Assembly: GCA_030040625.1 (NCBI GenBank)
Contig: JASHTI010000087.1
Span: 1 to 8,825, forward strand
DNA: 8,825 bases
Source: Thermoplasmata archaeon
Lineage (GTDB): Archaea; Thermoplasmatota; Thermoplasmata; Lutacidiplasmatales; UBA184
Direction: 5' to 3'
Under the pieces are notes generated by a model. It made no database searches, was not told the origin of the DNA, and saw only the letters and a list, made by a program, of their open reading frames with translations. Below, piece by piece: positions 1 through 7,950 of this stretch. The position numbers were made by a program, and so were the translations under genes. The first letter of the stretch is position 1. Every line of letters starts with the position of its first letter.

Positions 1-4
1 CGGT

Positions 5-871
5 GTGTCGGCGCGCGCCGGGAACGCCGCCATGGTCCGAAGCATCGCGCGCGGCCAGTTCCGGGTCACGGGGGCCTGGCAGGAGCTGTCTCCCGTTCCC
101 GCCGACGAGCCCACGACGACGCCCGACGACCCGGCACCCGCTCCGGGGATCCCGACGATCGAACTGACCGTGGAGGAGCCCCGCGCGGAGGAGTCGCACG
201 CGCCGGAGGGCCCCCTCGCGCTGGAAACGATCGGGCCCCCCGCCCTGCTCGGCGCTCACGAACTGGCGCTCACGGCCCCGACGCCGGTGCTGGAGCTGCT
301 TCCACCGGCGCCCCGGGTGGAGGTGGTGCCGGCGCCGCGCCTCCAGGTCGCGGAGCCCGTTGTGGAAGCCCCCCCCGAGCCGGAGACGTTGGGTCCGGGG
401 GATGCCGGACGCACCTTGGCCGCGCTACTGGCCCGGATGTGGCTGCTGCGGTCCGCCACGGGCGCGGGCACCGGGGTCGCCCTGCCCGCGTCCGTCCCGC
501 TCGGAGTCCCGACGCCGGCGGCTCGGGGCCCGATCGGACCCGCGCCCCTCAACCGTGGTGGGGTGCTCGTCGAGCCCCTTCTGCTCCATGCCCCGGACGA
601 GGACGATCGTCGGCCGACGAGCGGCCTCGCCTCGTTCCTGGTCGAGGTGGCGAACGCCACGAGCCCGCCCGCCGGCACCGCGGTCGAGGCGCACCCCCCG
701 GTCGCCCCGCTCGGACCCGAGAAGTTCCGGGTCGTCCTGCGGTTCGCCCACTGCCCTCAGCCGATACCGGACCGCCCCGCGTCCCGGGACGGCTGCGCGC
801 TCGCGCGCTACGCGCGCGTTCCGATCGTCGATCCGGCCGTCTCCGGCGGATACGCCGTCCGCGACGACTGA
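5..871 (+). CDS. Pro/Ala/Glu-rich protein of unknown function, possibly 5'-partial
   Basis: I do not recognise this protein. The frame is open to the window edge, so the true start may lie upstream. Inside the window the candidates are GTG at 5 and ATG at 32, neither with a clear Shine-Dalgarno sequence. From GTG it is 288 aa. Third codon positions are almost all G or C, as expected of a real gene here, while overlapping frames give Arg-rich nonsense. Residues about 30-130 are low complexity, rich in Pro, Ala, Glu and Val. A modestly hydrophobic Leu/Ala stretch lies near 137-150, too short and interrupted to call a membrane helix. The last 50 residues look more ordered (KFRVVLRFAHC) and carry two cysteines. 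No signal peptide is visible from either start. It converges on the surface-protein gene at 994-2058. It could be a linker-rich regulatory or envelope-associated protein, but nothing shows a function. Confidence 0.6.
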   Translation: MSARAGNAAMVRSIARGQFRVTGAWQELSPVPADEPTTTPDDPAPAPGIPTIELTVEEPRAEESHAPEGPLALETIGPPALLGAHELALTAPTPVLELLPPAPRVEVVPAPRLQVAEPVVEAPPEPETLGPGDAGRTLAALLARMWLLRSATGAGTGVALPASVPLGVPTPAARGPIGPAPLNRGGVLVEPLLLHAPDEDDRRPTSGLASFLVEVANATSPPAGTAVEAHPPVAPLGPEKFRVVLRFAHCPQPIPDRPASRDGCALARYARVPIVDPAVSGGYAVRDD

Positions 872-878
872 GACGCTC

Positions 879-912
879 CGAGCGAAGCTCGCCGCTCGGG
901 TCAGGAGACCCG
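879..912. other. two short hairpins just after the plus-strand stop codon
   Basis: Two small inverted repeats follow the stop codon at 869-871. One is CGAGC/GCTCG around GAA at 879-891. The other is CGGGTC/GACCCG around AGGA at 897-912. They precede two stronger hairpins further into the convergent intergenic region. Short stems like these arise easily in GC-rich DNA, so a function in mRNA 3'-end formation is only a possibility. Confidence 0.3.
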
Positions 913-928
913 GCTCACGGCGTTGGGT

Positions 929-978
929 CGCCGGCCCCCGCAGGGGCCGGCGGGGGGCGGACCGAGACGGTCCGCCCC
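929..978. terminator. tandem perfect hairpins between convergent genes, possible bidirectional terminator
   Basis: Two adjacent perfect inverted repeats lie between the stop codons of the convergent genes. The first has 10-bp arms at 929-938 and 943-952 with loop CGCA. The second has 10-bp arms at 954-963 (GGGGCGGACC) and 969-978 (GGTCCGCCCC) with loop GAGAC. On the plus strand they are followed by a pyrimidine-rich stretch with short T runs at 984-995 (GCTCTTTGTCTT). On the minus strand no T run follows. Position and symmetry suggest transcript-end structures serving one or both genes. Archaeal termination relies mainly on T tracts, so a classical terminator is not established. Confidence 0.45.
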
Positions 979-993
979 GATCGGCTCTTTGTC

Positions 994-2058
994 TTAGCAG
1001 AACGCGGCGCTCTGGTACGCGGACCCCGCGGGGTCCCCGGCGGGGTTGTCTTCATCGATCCAGAGGGCGTACGGGTCCGAGTTGCGGCCCGTGAGCGCGA
1101 TGGCGTTCACGGCTGCGTTCCCCGAAGACTCCGGGTGGCCGAGGGTCGCGAAGAAGGCGCAGTCCCAGACGGCCGTCGTGAAGTTCGACTGGAAGCCCCC
1201 CAGGCCCTCGGGGAGGCTCCCGTTGCCGGTTCCGACGATCTGCGCGCCGGCGACGCTGACGACGTCATACTGCCCGTGGCAGACCGCCGTAAGGTAGAAC
1301 GGCTCGTCCGTCGGCACGCCGGTGCCGTTGTAGGTCGTCACCGAGGCCTCGTTGGACTCGCCTTGGATCCCGGCCGCCGCGGCCGAGCCGGACGGCGGGG
1401 CCCCGGGGGTGTTGGTCCCGATCGTCGCGAGGAAGGCGCAGCTCGCGACGTCGCTGGAGAACTTGACGGTGTAGTTGCCGGTGGCGCCGAGGGAGGCGGA
1501 GCTGACGCCCGACGACTCGTTCACGGCGCCCGTCGCGGCGACCGCCGCCCAGGAGTAGCCGCTGCAGAACGCGCCGACGTTGAACGAATAGTTCTCCGCG
1601 AACGCGTAGGGTAGTCCCCAGGTCGAGACGAGCACGGCGTCCGGGTCCTTCGCCAGAGTTCCGACCGTGACGAGGGAGGGCGGAGGCTGGGCGTAGGGCA
1701 CGTTGTTGGCGATCGTCGCGGCGATGCCGCAGTGCGAGACGTTCTGCGTGAAGAGCACGGCGAAGCTGTTGCCGTCCGGGAGCTTGACGGCCCCGGCCAC
1801 TCCGCTGCCCCGTACGATGGGGCCGCTGTCGTTGACCGCGGCCCAGTAGACCCCGGTCCCCTGCGGGGCCGAAGTGCCGGCGGCGCCGGTGGGCCCGGGT
1901 ACGACGAAGTTCAGTGCGAGGGCCACGATGGCGATCGCCAGGGCTACGGCGGCGAGCGTCGTCGCCAGGCCGCCCCCTCCCCCTCGGGAAGGTCGCGGCG
2001 GCAGCGGCGTCGGAGCCGTCGGCGGGGTCGGCGCTGGGCTACTCGAGGTCGATTCCAT
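994..2058 (-). CDS. membrane-anchored surface protein with three six-cysteine-pattern repeats
   Basis: The 354-aa protein starts at ATG 2058; the frame runs on upstream, but that part is Arg/Pro-rich and lies over the intergenic region and the end of the SDR gene. Residues 1-30 are a Pro/Ser-rich, presumably cytoplasmic tail ending in five glycines. Residues 31-53 form one membrane helix (LATTLAAVALAIAIVALAL). A short collagen-like hinge follows (PGPTGAAGTSAPQG, 54-67). The ectodomain is three repeats of about 95 aa (69-165, 166-260, 261-354). Each has a core like VKFSSDVASCAFLATIG and ends in a second cysteine. The pairs are C110/C165, C207/C260 and C300/C354, with spacings of 55, 53 and 54; C354 is the last residue. 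Eight N-X-S/T sequons are spread over the ectodomain. The repeat resembles uncharacterised extracellular domains I recall behind collagen-like stretches in actinobacterial proteins; that is memory, not a search. Disulfides and outward orientation are inferred. Its role is unknown, perhaps envelope structure or binding. Confidence 0.85.
   Translation of the reverse strand: MESTSSSPAPTPPTAPTPLPPRPSRGGGGGLATTLAAVALAIAIVALALNFVVPGPTGAAGTSAPQGTGVYWAAVNDSGPIVRGSGVAGAVKLPDGNSFAVLFTQNVSHCGIAATIANNVPYAQPPPSLVTVGTLAKDPDAVLVSTWGLPYAFAENYSFNVGAFCSGYSWAAVAATGAVNESSGVSSASLGATGNYTVKFSSDVASCAFLATIGTNTPGAPPSGSAAAAGIQGESNEASVTTYNGTGVPTDEPFYLTAVCHGQYDVVSVAGAQIVGTGNGSLPEGLGGFQSNFTTAVWDCAFFATLGHPESSGNAAVNAIALTGRNSDPYALWIDEDNPAGDPAGSAYQSAAFC
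997..1854 (-). repeat. three tandem protein repeats of about 95 aa, two Cys each
   Basis: This stretch encodes the three-fold repeated ectodomain (residues 69-354). Repeat lengths are 97, 95 and 94 aa. Shared positions are an initial Y/W-containing strand, a Gly-rich turn, the core F..(D/N)V..C.(F/I).AT(I/L), an acidic or Asn-rich loop, and a terminal Cys. The repeats have diverged at residue level, so this is an old duplication rather than a recent DNA repeat. Confidence 0.75.
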
Positions 2059-2073
2059 GGTCCGACCGTTCGG

Positions 2074-2095
2074 CCTCCTGAGCAAAAACCTTCGG
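2074..2095 (-). promoter_or_regulatory. putative TATA-like element and SD-like motif before the surface-protein gene
   Basis: On the minus strand the intergenic region holds the T-rich stretch GAAGGTTTTTGCTC (2094-2081). Its T run is centred about 28 nt before ATG 2058, where a TATA box for a leaderless archaeal transcript would sit. The purines before it (CCGAAGG) could serve as a BRE. The stretch also lies in a short inverted repeat (AAACC/GGTTT, 2086-2098). An AGGAGG lies at 2079-2074, but with 15 nt to the ATG it is too far for an ideal ribosome-binding site. It is the only AT-rich patch in the 104-bp gap. Assignment is by position and composition only. Confidence 0.4.
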
Positions 2096-2135
2096 TTTGT
2101 ACGGACGGCGCGCGCCCGACGCTTCCACGACGCGC

Positions 2136-2161
2136 GAGCGGGGGGCGAAACGCACCCGCTC
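2136..2161 (-). terminator. hairpin immediately after the SDR stop codon
   Basis: A 7-bp inverted repeat (GAGCGGG at 2136-2142, CCCGCTC at 2155-2161) encloses an inner GCG-AAA-CGC stem (2145-2153). It begins one base past the stop codon of the SDR gene at the end of the lipoylation gene block. No T run follows on the minus strand. It may mark or stabilise the 3' end of the operon transcript; intrinsic termination is not demonstrated. Confidence 0.35.
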
Positions 2162-2162
2162 T

Positions 2163-3047
2163 CTAGGCGCGGGCCAGGAACGGCCCGACCGGCTCGAGCG
2201 GGCGAGCGAGGCCCGCGTACGGCGCGAGCCCCAGCCGATCCGACAGCAACCACTCGACCTCGTAGGCGTACAGCAGCGACGACCCGAGGGCCTCGAGGAG
2301 GTGGGCGAGCCGCACCGCGCCCCGGCCGCTCAGATGAACATACCGGGGAGGAAGGCCGGCCGCTCGGAACAGCGCGTCCGTGAGGTCGCGGTAGACCCAC
2401 CGCTCCGGCCCGCCGGCGGGGACGGTCGCCCGCGGTCCGAGCTCCGCCTCGCGCCGGACGATGCGGGCCAGGTCCTCGACGGCCAGCGGGCTGACATGGT
2501 AGCCGCCGTCGCCGAACATCGGGAACCGGTGGTAGCGCCGCACGATGCGGCTCATCACGGTGAGCAGTCGATCTCCCTCCCCGAAGAGCATCGTCGGCCG
2601 GACGATGGCGTACGAGAGACGGCTCGCCGCGACGGCGCGATCGACGCGGCGTTTCTCGGTCAGGTACGGGAGACCGGCCTCCAGTCCGGGGGGCGCGTCG
2701 GGCACGCTGAGGTGGACGAAGCGACGCACGCCGAGCCGTTCCGCGTCCTGGACCAGCCGGAGCAGCCCGTCGGCGAGCGCGACGAACCGCGCGCGTCGCG
2801 CCTGACGGTACCAGGCGACGTTGACCACGGTGTCGACGCCCTCCAGGAAGGGACCCCAGTCGGCGATGCGCGCGGCGTCGGCGGCTCGGACCTCGACCCC
2901 CGCGGCAACCTCCGCGGGCGAGGGCCGACGGTGGACCGAACGCAACCGATGGTCGGCGTGGAACTCCCGGAGCAGGGCGCGGCCGACCAGGCCCTCAAAG
3001 CCGCCGACCGCGAGGAGGAGCGGCCGTTCGGCCGGCGACTTCGTCAT
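2163..3047 (-). CDS. NAD(P)-binding atypical short-chain dehydrogenase (NDUFA9-like/epimerase family)
   Basis: The 294-aa protein has an N-terminal Rossmann fold. The Gly-rich motif VGGFEGLVGRAL (GGxxGxxG, residues 15-22) follows the first beta strand. VDTVVNVAW (71-79) is the usual fourth strand. RRFVHLSVPDAP (108-119) leads to Y128-L-T-E-K132, a YxxxK pair in the catalytic position, then YAIVRPTMLFGEGD (146-159), typical of atypical SDRs of the NDUFA9/epimerase type. The C-terminal half (after about 180) has a VSPLAVEDLARIV segment common in this group and presumably forms the substrate lobe. Its ATG overlaps the lipB stop as ATGA (3047-3044), so I chose this start over upstream ones inside lipB; translation is probably coupled. 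No Shine-Dalgarno sequence is seen, which fits reinitiation. The substrate is unknown. The operon position suggests, but does not prove, a link to lipoate or acyl metabolism. The membrane-bound complex I accessory role of NDUFA9 should not be assumed. Confidence 0.85.
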   Translation of the reverse strand: MTKSPAERPLLLAVGGFEGLVGRALLREFHADHRLRSVHRRPSPAEVAAGVEVRAADAARIADWGPFLEGVDTVVNVAWYRQARRARFVALADGLLRLVQDAERLGVRRFVHLSVPDAPPGLEAGLPYLTEKRRVDRAVAASRLSYAIVRPTMLFGEGDRLLTVMSRIVRRYHRFPMFGDGGYHVSPLAVEDLARIVRREAELGPRATVPAGGPERWVYRDLTDALFRAAGLPPRYVHLSGRGAVRLAHLLEALGSSLLYAYEVEWLLSDRLGLAPYAGLARPLEPVGPFLARA

Positions 3048-3692
3048 CCGGCGAGTAGCTCGGGCCGCGCGACGCGACGGTCGGGCCCGTCGGGCGCCGA
3101 CCCTCCGAAGACCGCCGCCCAGGCGGCCCGGATCCCGGGTCGGAGCTCGTCGAGGCCGACCGGACGCCCGAGCTCGCGCGCGAGCGAGGTCATCACGCGA
3201 CCGTCCATTCCGCACGGTCGGATCCGTTCGAACGCCGTCAGGTCGACATCGACGTTCAGCGCGAAGCCGTGGAACGTCACCCAGTGGTCGACGGCGATGC
3301 CGATCGAGGCGATCTTTCGGCGGCCGTCGATCCACAGCCCCGGCTGGCCCGCGAGGTGGGCGCCGGTCACCCCGAGGGGGGCGATCGCACGAGCGACGAC
3401 CGACTCCACGTCCCGGACGAAGCGCCGGACATCCCGGCCCCGCGGCTCGAGGTCGACGATCGGGTAGCCGACGAGCTGCCCCGGCCCGTGGTACGTCGCG
3501 TGCCCGCCGCGCTCGACGGCCACGACCGGCAGGCCGGCGCCGGCCGCCGAGCCGTCATCGCCCTCCACCCCGATCGTCACGATCGCGGGGTGCTCGACGA
3601 GGATCAGGGTGTCCTCGATGGCGCCCCGCCGTCGCTCCTGGACGAGGGACCGCATCGCCCGCAGGCTATCGTCGTAGGCCCGCCGGCCCCAG

Positions 3693-3709
<17 letters not shown>
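3044..3709 (-). CDS. lipB: lipoyl(octanoyl) transferase LipB, probable CTG start
   Basis: LipB moves an octanoyl group from octanoyl-ACP to a specific lysine of E2-type lipoyl domains, the first step of endogenous protein lipoylation in the cytoplasm. Numbering from the first ATG (3655, a 203-aa product), the family signatures are ERGGHATYHGPGQLVGYP (48-65), the catalytic Lys in RRKIASIGI (K114) and the acyl-thioester Cys in IRPCGMDG (C148). The family's N-terminal strand and helix, seen as WGRRAYDDSLRAM, continues in frame upstream of that ATG. No in-frame ATG, GTG or TTG exists there. A CTG at 3709-3707 lies 7 nt after GGAGG and gives 221 aa, close to the usual length (E. coli 213), so I extend to it. 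It would overlap lpd by 17 nt. If ATG 3655 is used, the protein lacks a conserved segment and has no visible ribosome-binding site. The stop overlaps the SDR start. The function call is firm; the start is less so. Confidence 0.92.
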
Positions 3710-5135
<1,426 letters not shown>

Positions 5136-5140
5136 CGGAG

Positions 5141-5147
5141 ATCACCT
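5141..5147 (-). promoter_or_regulatory. ribosome-binding site of lpd containing the E1alpha stop codon
   Basis: AGGTGAT on the minus strand (5147-5141) stands six bases (from the end of AGGTGA) before the GTG at 5135. Its TGA is the E1alpha stop codon (5144-5142). This overlap supports the GTG start and suggests coupled translation of E1alpha and E3. Confidence 0.65.
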
Positions 5148-6191
5148 GGACGCGGCCCCGGACCCGACCGGGGCCAAAACGTCCTCGGTCAGCGTCCGCG
5201 CCTCCGGCGGGGGAGTCGCCTCGGCGGCGGCGACGGCCGACCGGACCGCCCCCTCGGCGGCGTCGGTCACCTGGGTCCGACGCTCCGCATCGAGCAGCCC
5301 GTGCTCGGTCAGCCAGTGCTCCAGGCGACGGTACGGGTCACTGGCTTGCGCCCGTTGGGCCCAGCCGGCCGGCTGGTAGCGGCTCGGGTCGTCCGAGCTG
5401 GAGTGGGGGGTCAGGCGGTAGAGAACGAACTCCAGCAGCTCCGGCGGGGCGCCGCCGCGGATGCGGTCGAGCGCCCCGGCGAGGGCACCCCAGCAGGCGA
5501 TGAGGTCCGTCCCGTCGACCCGGCGGCCCTCGAGTCCGTACGCCGCGGCCTTCGCCGCGAGGCTCCGGGCCGCGGTCTGGCGCTCGACCGGCACGCTGAT
5601 CGCCCACTGATTGTTCGTGCAGACGAAGAGCACCGGCAGCCCGTAGACGGCGGCGAAGTTCAGGCCCGCGTGGAAGTCGTTCGCGCTCGTCGCGCCGTCG
5701 CCGAAGAACGCGAGGGCGACTCCCGGGGAGCGCCGGCGCCGCATCCCGTAGGCGACCCCGACGGCGTGCGAGATCTGCGTACCGATCACCGAGGACATCG
5801 AGACGTAGTGGACCTCCCGAGCGGTCGGGTGGCAGGGCATGTTGCGACCCTCTGCCGGGTCCCGCGCGTCCGCGAACAGGTGGTGCACGTACGTCCCGAG
5901 AGCGTGCCCGCGGACGAGCGCGACGAGCTGCTCACGGAGCCCGGGAAGCACCCAGTCCTCCGGCCGGCTGAGCATCCCGGCCGCGACGTTGACGGCCTCC
6001 TGGCCGGTGGCGGGACCGTAGAAGCCGACGCGGCCCTGCCGTTGGAGGGCGAGCATCCGGCTGTCGAGGGTCCGGGCCAGGGTCATCCAGCGGTACGCCG
6101 TGGCGAGGCTCGCCTCCCAGTCGTCCCCGAGGCGCTCGCGCACCTGGGCCGGGGTGTACGGGAGCGGAACGATGGGCGCCGCGGCCGCCAT
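5142..6191 (-). CDS. 2-oxoacid dehydrogenase E1 component, alpha subunit (branched-chain type)
   Basis: E1 alpha pairs with E1 beta to decarboxylate a 2-oxoacid with thiamine diphosphate and reductively acylate the lipoyl group of E2. The 349-aa protein is a normal length. RQGRVGFYGPATGQEA (51-66) and VSMSSVIGTQISHAVGVAYG (130-149) are family blocks. The thiamine diphosphate motif runs from GDGATS (164-169) to N193-N194. YRLTPHSSSDDPSRY (258-272) is the active-site loop with the conserved His263; it is the region phosphorylated in mammalian E1, though no kinase is evident here. This wording matches branched-chain 2-oxoacid dehydrogenase E1 alpha better than pyruvate-specific forms, but substrate cannot be fixed from sequence. 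ATG 6191 is 51 nt after the NHL gene and has no clear ribosome-binding site; the conserved region begins about 25 residues in, so the start is plausible. No beta subunit follows: E3 begins after 6 nt. It could be named bkdA1 or pdhA. Confidence 0.95.
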   Translation of the reverse strand: MAAAAPIVPLPYTPAQVRERLGDDWEASLATAYRWMTLARTLDSRMLALQRQGRVGFYGPATGQEAVNVAAGMLSRPEDWVLPGLREQLVALVRGHALGTYVHHLFADARDPAEGRNMPCHPTAREVHYVSMSSVIGTQISHAVGVAYGMRRRRSPGVALAFFGDGATSANDFHAGLNFAAVYGLPVLFVCTNNQWAISVPVERQTAARSLAAKAAAYGLEGRRVDGTDLIACWGALAGALDRIRGGAPPELLEFVLYRLTPHSSSDDPSRYQPAGWAQRAQASDPYRRLEHWLTEHGLLDAERRTQVTDAAEGAVRSAVAAAEATPPPEARTLTEDVLAPVGSGAASR

Positions 6192-6242
6192 CGTCGTCTT
6201 GGAGCGGCCCGCCCTGATGAGCTCTCCCGGCGCGGAGCCGGA

Positions 6243-7919
6243 TTACGGCGGCGGAGTGGAGCCGGGCGGGGGGCTGGCGCCGGCCGGCAGGCCGGATCCC
6301 GCGGGGGGCGCTGGAGTCGCGGGAGTCGTCGGGGCGGCGGGGGGCCGTGGCGGCCCGCGGCGTCGAGCGAGGAGCACCCCGGCGCCCACGACGATCACCA
6401 GGAGTATCAGGAGGCCGACGATCAGCTCCCAGAACGTTGTCGGCGGCAGGCCGCCGATGGTGCCGGTGAAGGCGATCGGGACCGCCTGACCGACGCCGGC
6501 CTCCCGCAGGCTCCCCGAGCCCGGCGACTCGAGGTAGCCGCTGACGGACGGCACCGCGAACGTGTAGCTGCCGTTGATCGCCTCGAACGTAAGGACGTTC
6601 GAGGTCGAGACCTCCGTCGCGTTGTCGAACGTGACGGTCCAGGGCGTGCCGTTCGCCAGGCCGGTCTCGGTGAAGATGACCGGGGAGCGGAGGGGGGTGA
6701 ACTCCAGGATCCGGTTGTTGGAACGGTCGGAGACCCACAGGTCGTCCGACGCGTCGAAGGCGGCGTCGAAGGCGTGGTCGAACCGCGAGGGACCCGACTG
6801 CGCGACGGTGCCGTTGAAACCCTCCTGTCCCTCCTCCACGGACGGGATCCCCTTGGCGATCAGCGCCGGCGGGTACTCGGAGACCCGATTCGTCGGGCCG
6901 TTGTCCGTGACCCAGAGGTTGCCCCGGGGATCGAGGCTGACGCCGGTCGGGGAGAACAGCCCGAACGGCACCGGCTCCGAGTCGTTCGTGAAGTTCGGCT
7001 CGCCGAGCAGCGCCGAGGCCGGCATCCCGTCCGAGAACGGCGGGGAGAAGCCGACGACCCGGCCGTTCTCCTCGTCGGCGACCCAGAGGAGTCCGGCGGC
7101 GTCGTCCGCGAGCAGCCCGACGGGGTGCGAGAGGTTCGTCTGCGTGAGGTTCTTCTCCGAGGTCGTGAACAGCGTCTGGCCGAGCACGACCGAGGCGGCC
7201 ATCCCGCTCTGGAACGGCGGAACGAACTCGAGCACCCGGTTGTTGTCGGTGTCCGCGACGAACAGGTCCCCGTCGCTGTCGAAGGCGAGGCCGCTCGGAC
7301 CCGAGAGGTTCACGGCGGTCGTCCCCGGCGCCCGCGTCGTGTAGCTGGACTGCCCGAGCACGAGGCTCGCGTCCATCCCGGTGTGGAACGGCGGGACGAA
7401 CTCGAGGACCCGGTCGTTGCCCGTGTCGGCGACCCAGAGGTCCCCGGCCGCGTCGAAGGCGACCGCCTCCGGCGCGAAGAACCCGCTCTGCGTCGTGTTA
7501 CTCCGATCGCCGCTCAGCGTCCCCTGGCCGAGCGCCAACGACGCGTTCATCCCCGTCGCGAACGGCGGCGCGTACTCCAGGACGCGATTGTTCTCCGTGT
7601 CGGCGACCCAAAGGTCCCCGGCCGCATCGAAGGTGATCCCCCCGGGGTAACGGAGGGAGCTGCTCGCGTAGCCGCTCGAGGAGCTGTTCAGCTGCGGCTG
7701 GCCGAGCGCGAGGGTGGCGGTCATGTCGCTGCGGTACGGATTGGGCGCGGCGGCGACCGCGGGGCCGAGCCGGGCCGCTCCCCCGGGCTCGGGTCGTACC
7801 GCCGGCGCAAGCCGGGCGAGCGACGGGAGCGCCGTCGGCGTCGCGAGCAGTACGGCCAGGGCGACCACCGCGACGGCGATCGACGGACCGGCGCGCCGCC
7901 CGGGGCCCCCCACGGCCAT
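6243..7919 (-). CDS. membrane-anchored NHL-repeat beta-propeller surface protein
   Basis: The 558-aa protein has an N-terminal signal or signal-anchor helix (SIAVAVVALAVLLATPTALP, 13-32). Six NHL-type repeats of 58-59 aa follow (about 66-408), each with GM.ASL.LGQ, a Pro-Gly or Pro-Thr-Gly turn, DLWVAD and NNRVLEF. Their DLWVAD-like strands start near residues 102, 160, 218, 277, 334 and 393, so a closed six-bladed propeller is expected. Residues about 414-485 form a beta domain (FTETGLANGTPWTVTFDN, then GSYTFAVPSVSGY) that I associate with Thermoplasmata surface proteins. A membrane helix (WELIVGLLILLVIVVGAGVL, near 498-517), Arg519-521 and a 37-aa Pro-rich cytoplasmic tail end the protein. 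Twelve N-glycosylation sequons lie outside. NHL propellers usually bind proteins, RNA or carbohydrate; some are enzymes, but no catalytic set is seen. It lies between E2 and E1alpha in the same orientation. ATG 7919 has a TATA-like box at leaderless spacing. Ligand and role are unknown. Confidence 0.9.
   Translation of the reverse strand: MAVGGPGRRAGPSIAVAVVALAVLLATPTALPSLARLAPAVRPEPGGAARLGPAVAAAPNPYRSDMTATLALGQPQLNSSSSGYASSSLRYPGGITFDAAGDLWVADTENNRVLEYAPPFATGMNASLALGQGTLSGDRSNTTQSGFFAPEAVAFDAAGDLWVADTGNDRVLEFVPPFHTGMDASLVLGQSSYTTRAPGTTAVNLSGPSGLAFDSDGDLFVADTDNNRVLEFVPPFQSGMAASVVLGQTLFTTSEKNLTQTNLSHPVGLLADDAAGLLWVADEENGRVVGFSPPFSDGMPASALLGEPNFTNDSEPVPFGLFSPTGVSLDPRGNLWVTDNGPTNRVSEYPPALIAKGIPSVEEGQEGFNGTVAQSGPSRFDHAFDAAFDASDDLWVSDRSNNRILEFTPLRSPVIFTETGLANGTPWTVTFDNATEVSTSNVLTFEAINGSYTFAVPSVSGYLESPGSGSLREAGVGQAVPIAFTGTIGGLPPTTFWELIVGLLILLVIVVGAGVLLARRRGPPRPPAAPTTPATPAPPAGSGLPAGASPPPGSTPPP
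6696..7724 (-). repeat. six tandem NHL repeats of 58-59 codons
   Basis: This stretch encodes residues 66-408 of the NHL protein. Repeat units begin at M66, M124, M182, M240, M299 and I358, giving periods of 58, 58, 58, 59 and 59 residues. The first three are closest to each other (PPF.(T/S)GM.AS..LGQ and NNRVLEF largely kept). The fourth has VVGF and the fifth VSEY in place of VLEF, and the sixth has lost PPF..GM, so the blades have diverged towards the C-terminus. Confidence 0.85.
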
Positions 7920-7942
7920 GCGGGCGGCGGAGCCGGGGCCGG

Positions 7943-7950
7943 AATTAAAG
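7943..7950 (-). promoter_or_regulatory. TATA-like box for a probable leaderless NHL-gene transcript
   Basis: On the minus strand CTTTAATT (7950-7943) is a conspicuous AT island in the GC-rich 77-bp gap between E2 and the NHL gene. It is centred about 27 nt before ATG 7919. Archaeal TATA boxes sit about 26-27 nt before the transcription start, so initiation would fall at or next to the ATG, giving a leaderless mRNA. No Shine-Dalgarno sequence lies before the ATG, which agrees. The bases before it (GGCACC) are not a strong BRE. The downstream E1alpha, lpd, lipB and SDR genes could be transcribed from here. Confidence 0.55.

Noticed and set aside
258..272. Possibility of regulatory phosphorylation of E1alpha at the HSSSDD loop (protein residues 258-272, encoded at about 5376-5420)
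   Set aside because: The loop is conserved for catalysis in bacterial and eukaryotic E1 alpha alike, and no dedicated kinase or phosphatase gene is in the window, so the motif alone is not evidence of regulation. The start and end given here are residue numbers.
439..1614. A 391-codon plus-strand frame running across the convergent intergenic region
   Set aside because: It overlaps the plus-strand gene in another frame, crosses the hairpins and continues antisense to the repeat protein. Its product is Arg-rich low complexity, so it is a shadow.
2059..2400. N-terminal extension of the repeat protein up to an upstream start at 2400
   Set aside because: The extension is Arg/Pro-rich, covers the intergenic region and the end of the SDR gene, and would place the Pro-rich tail and membrane helix mid-protein. 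ATG 2058 with a TATA-like element upstream fits better.
3048..3335. N-terminal extension of the SDR into lipB
   Set aside because: The extra 96 residues are Arg-rich and overlap lipB in another frame. The Rossmann motif begins soon after the ATG at 3047, which overlaps the lipB stop as ATGA.
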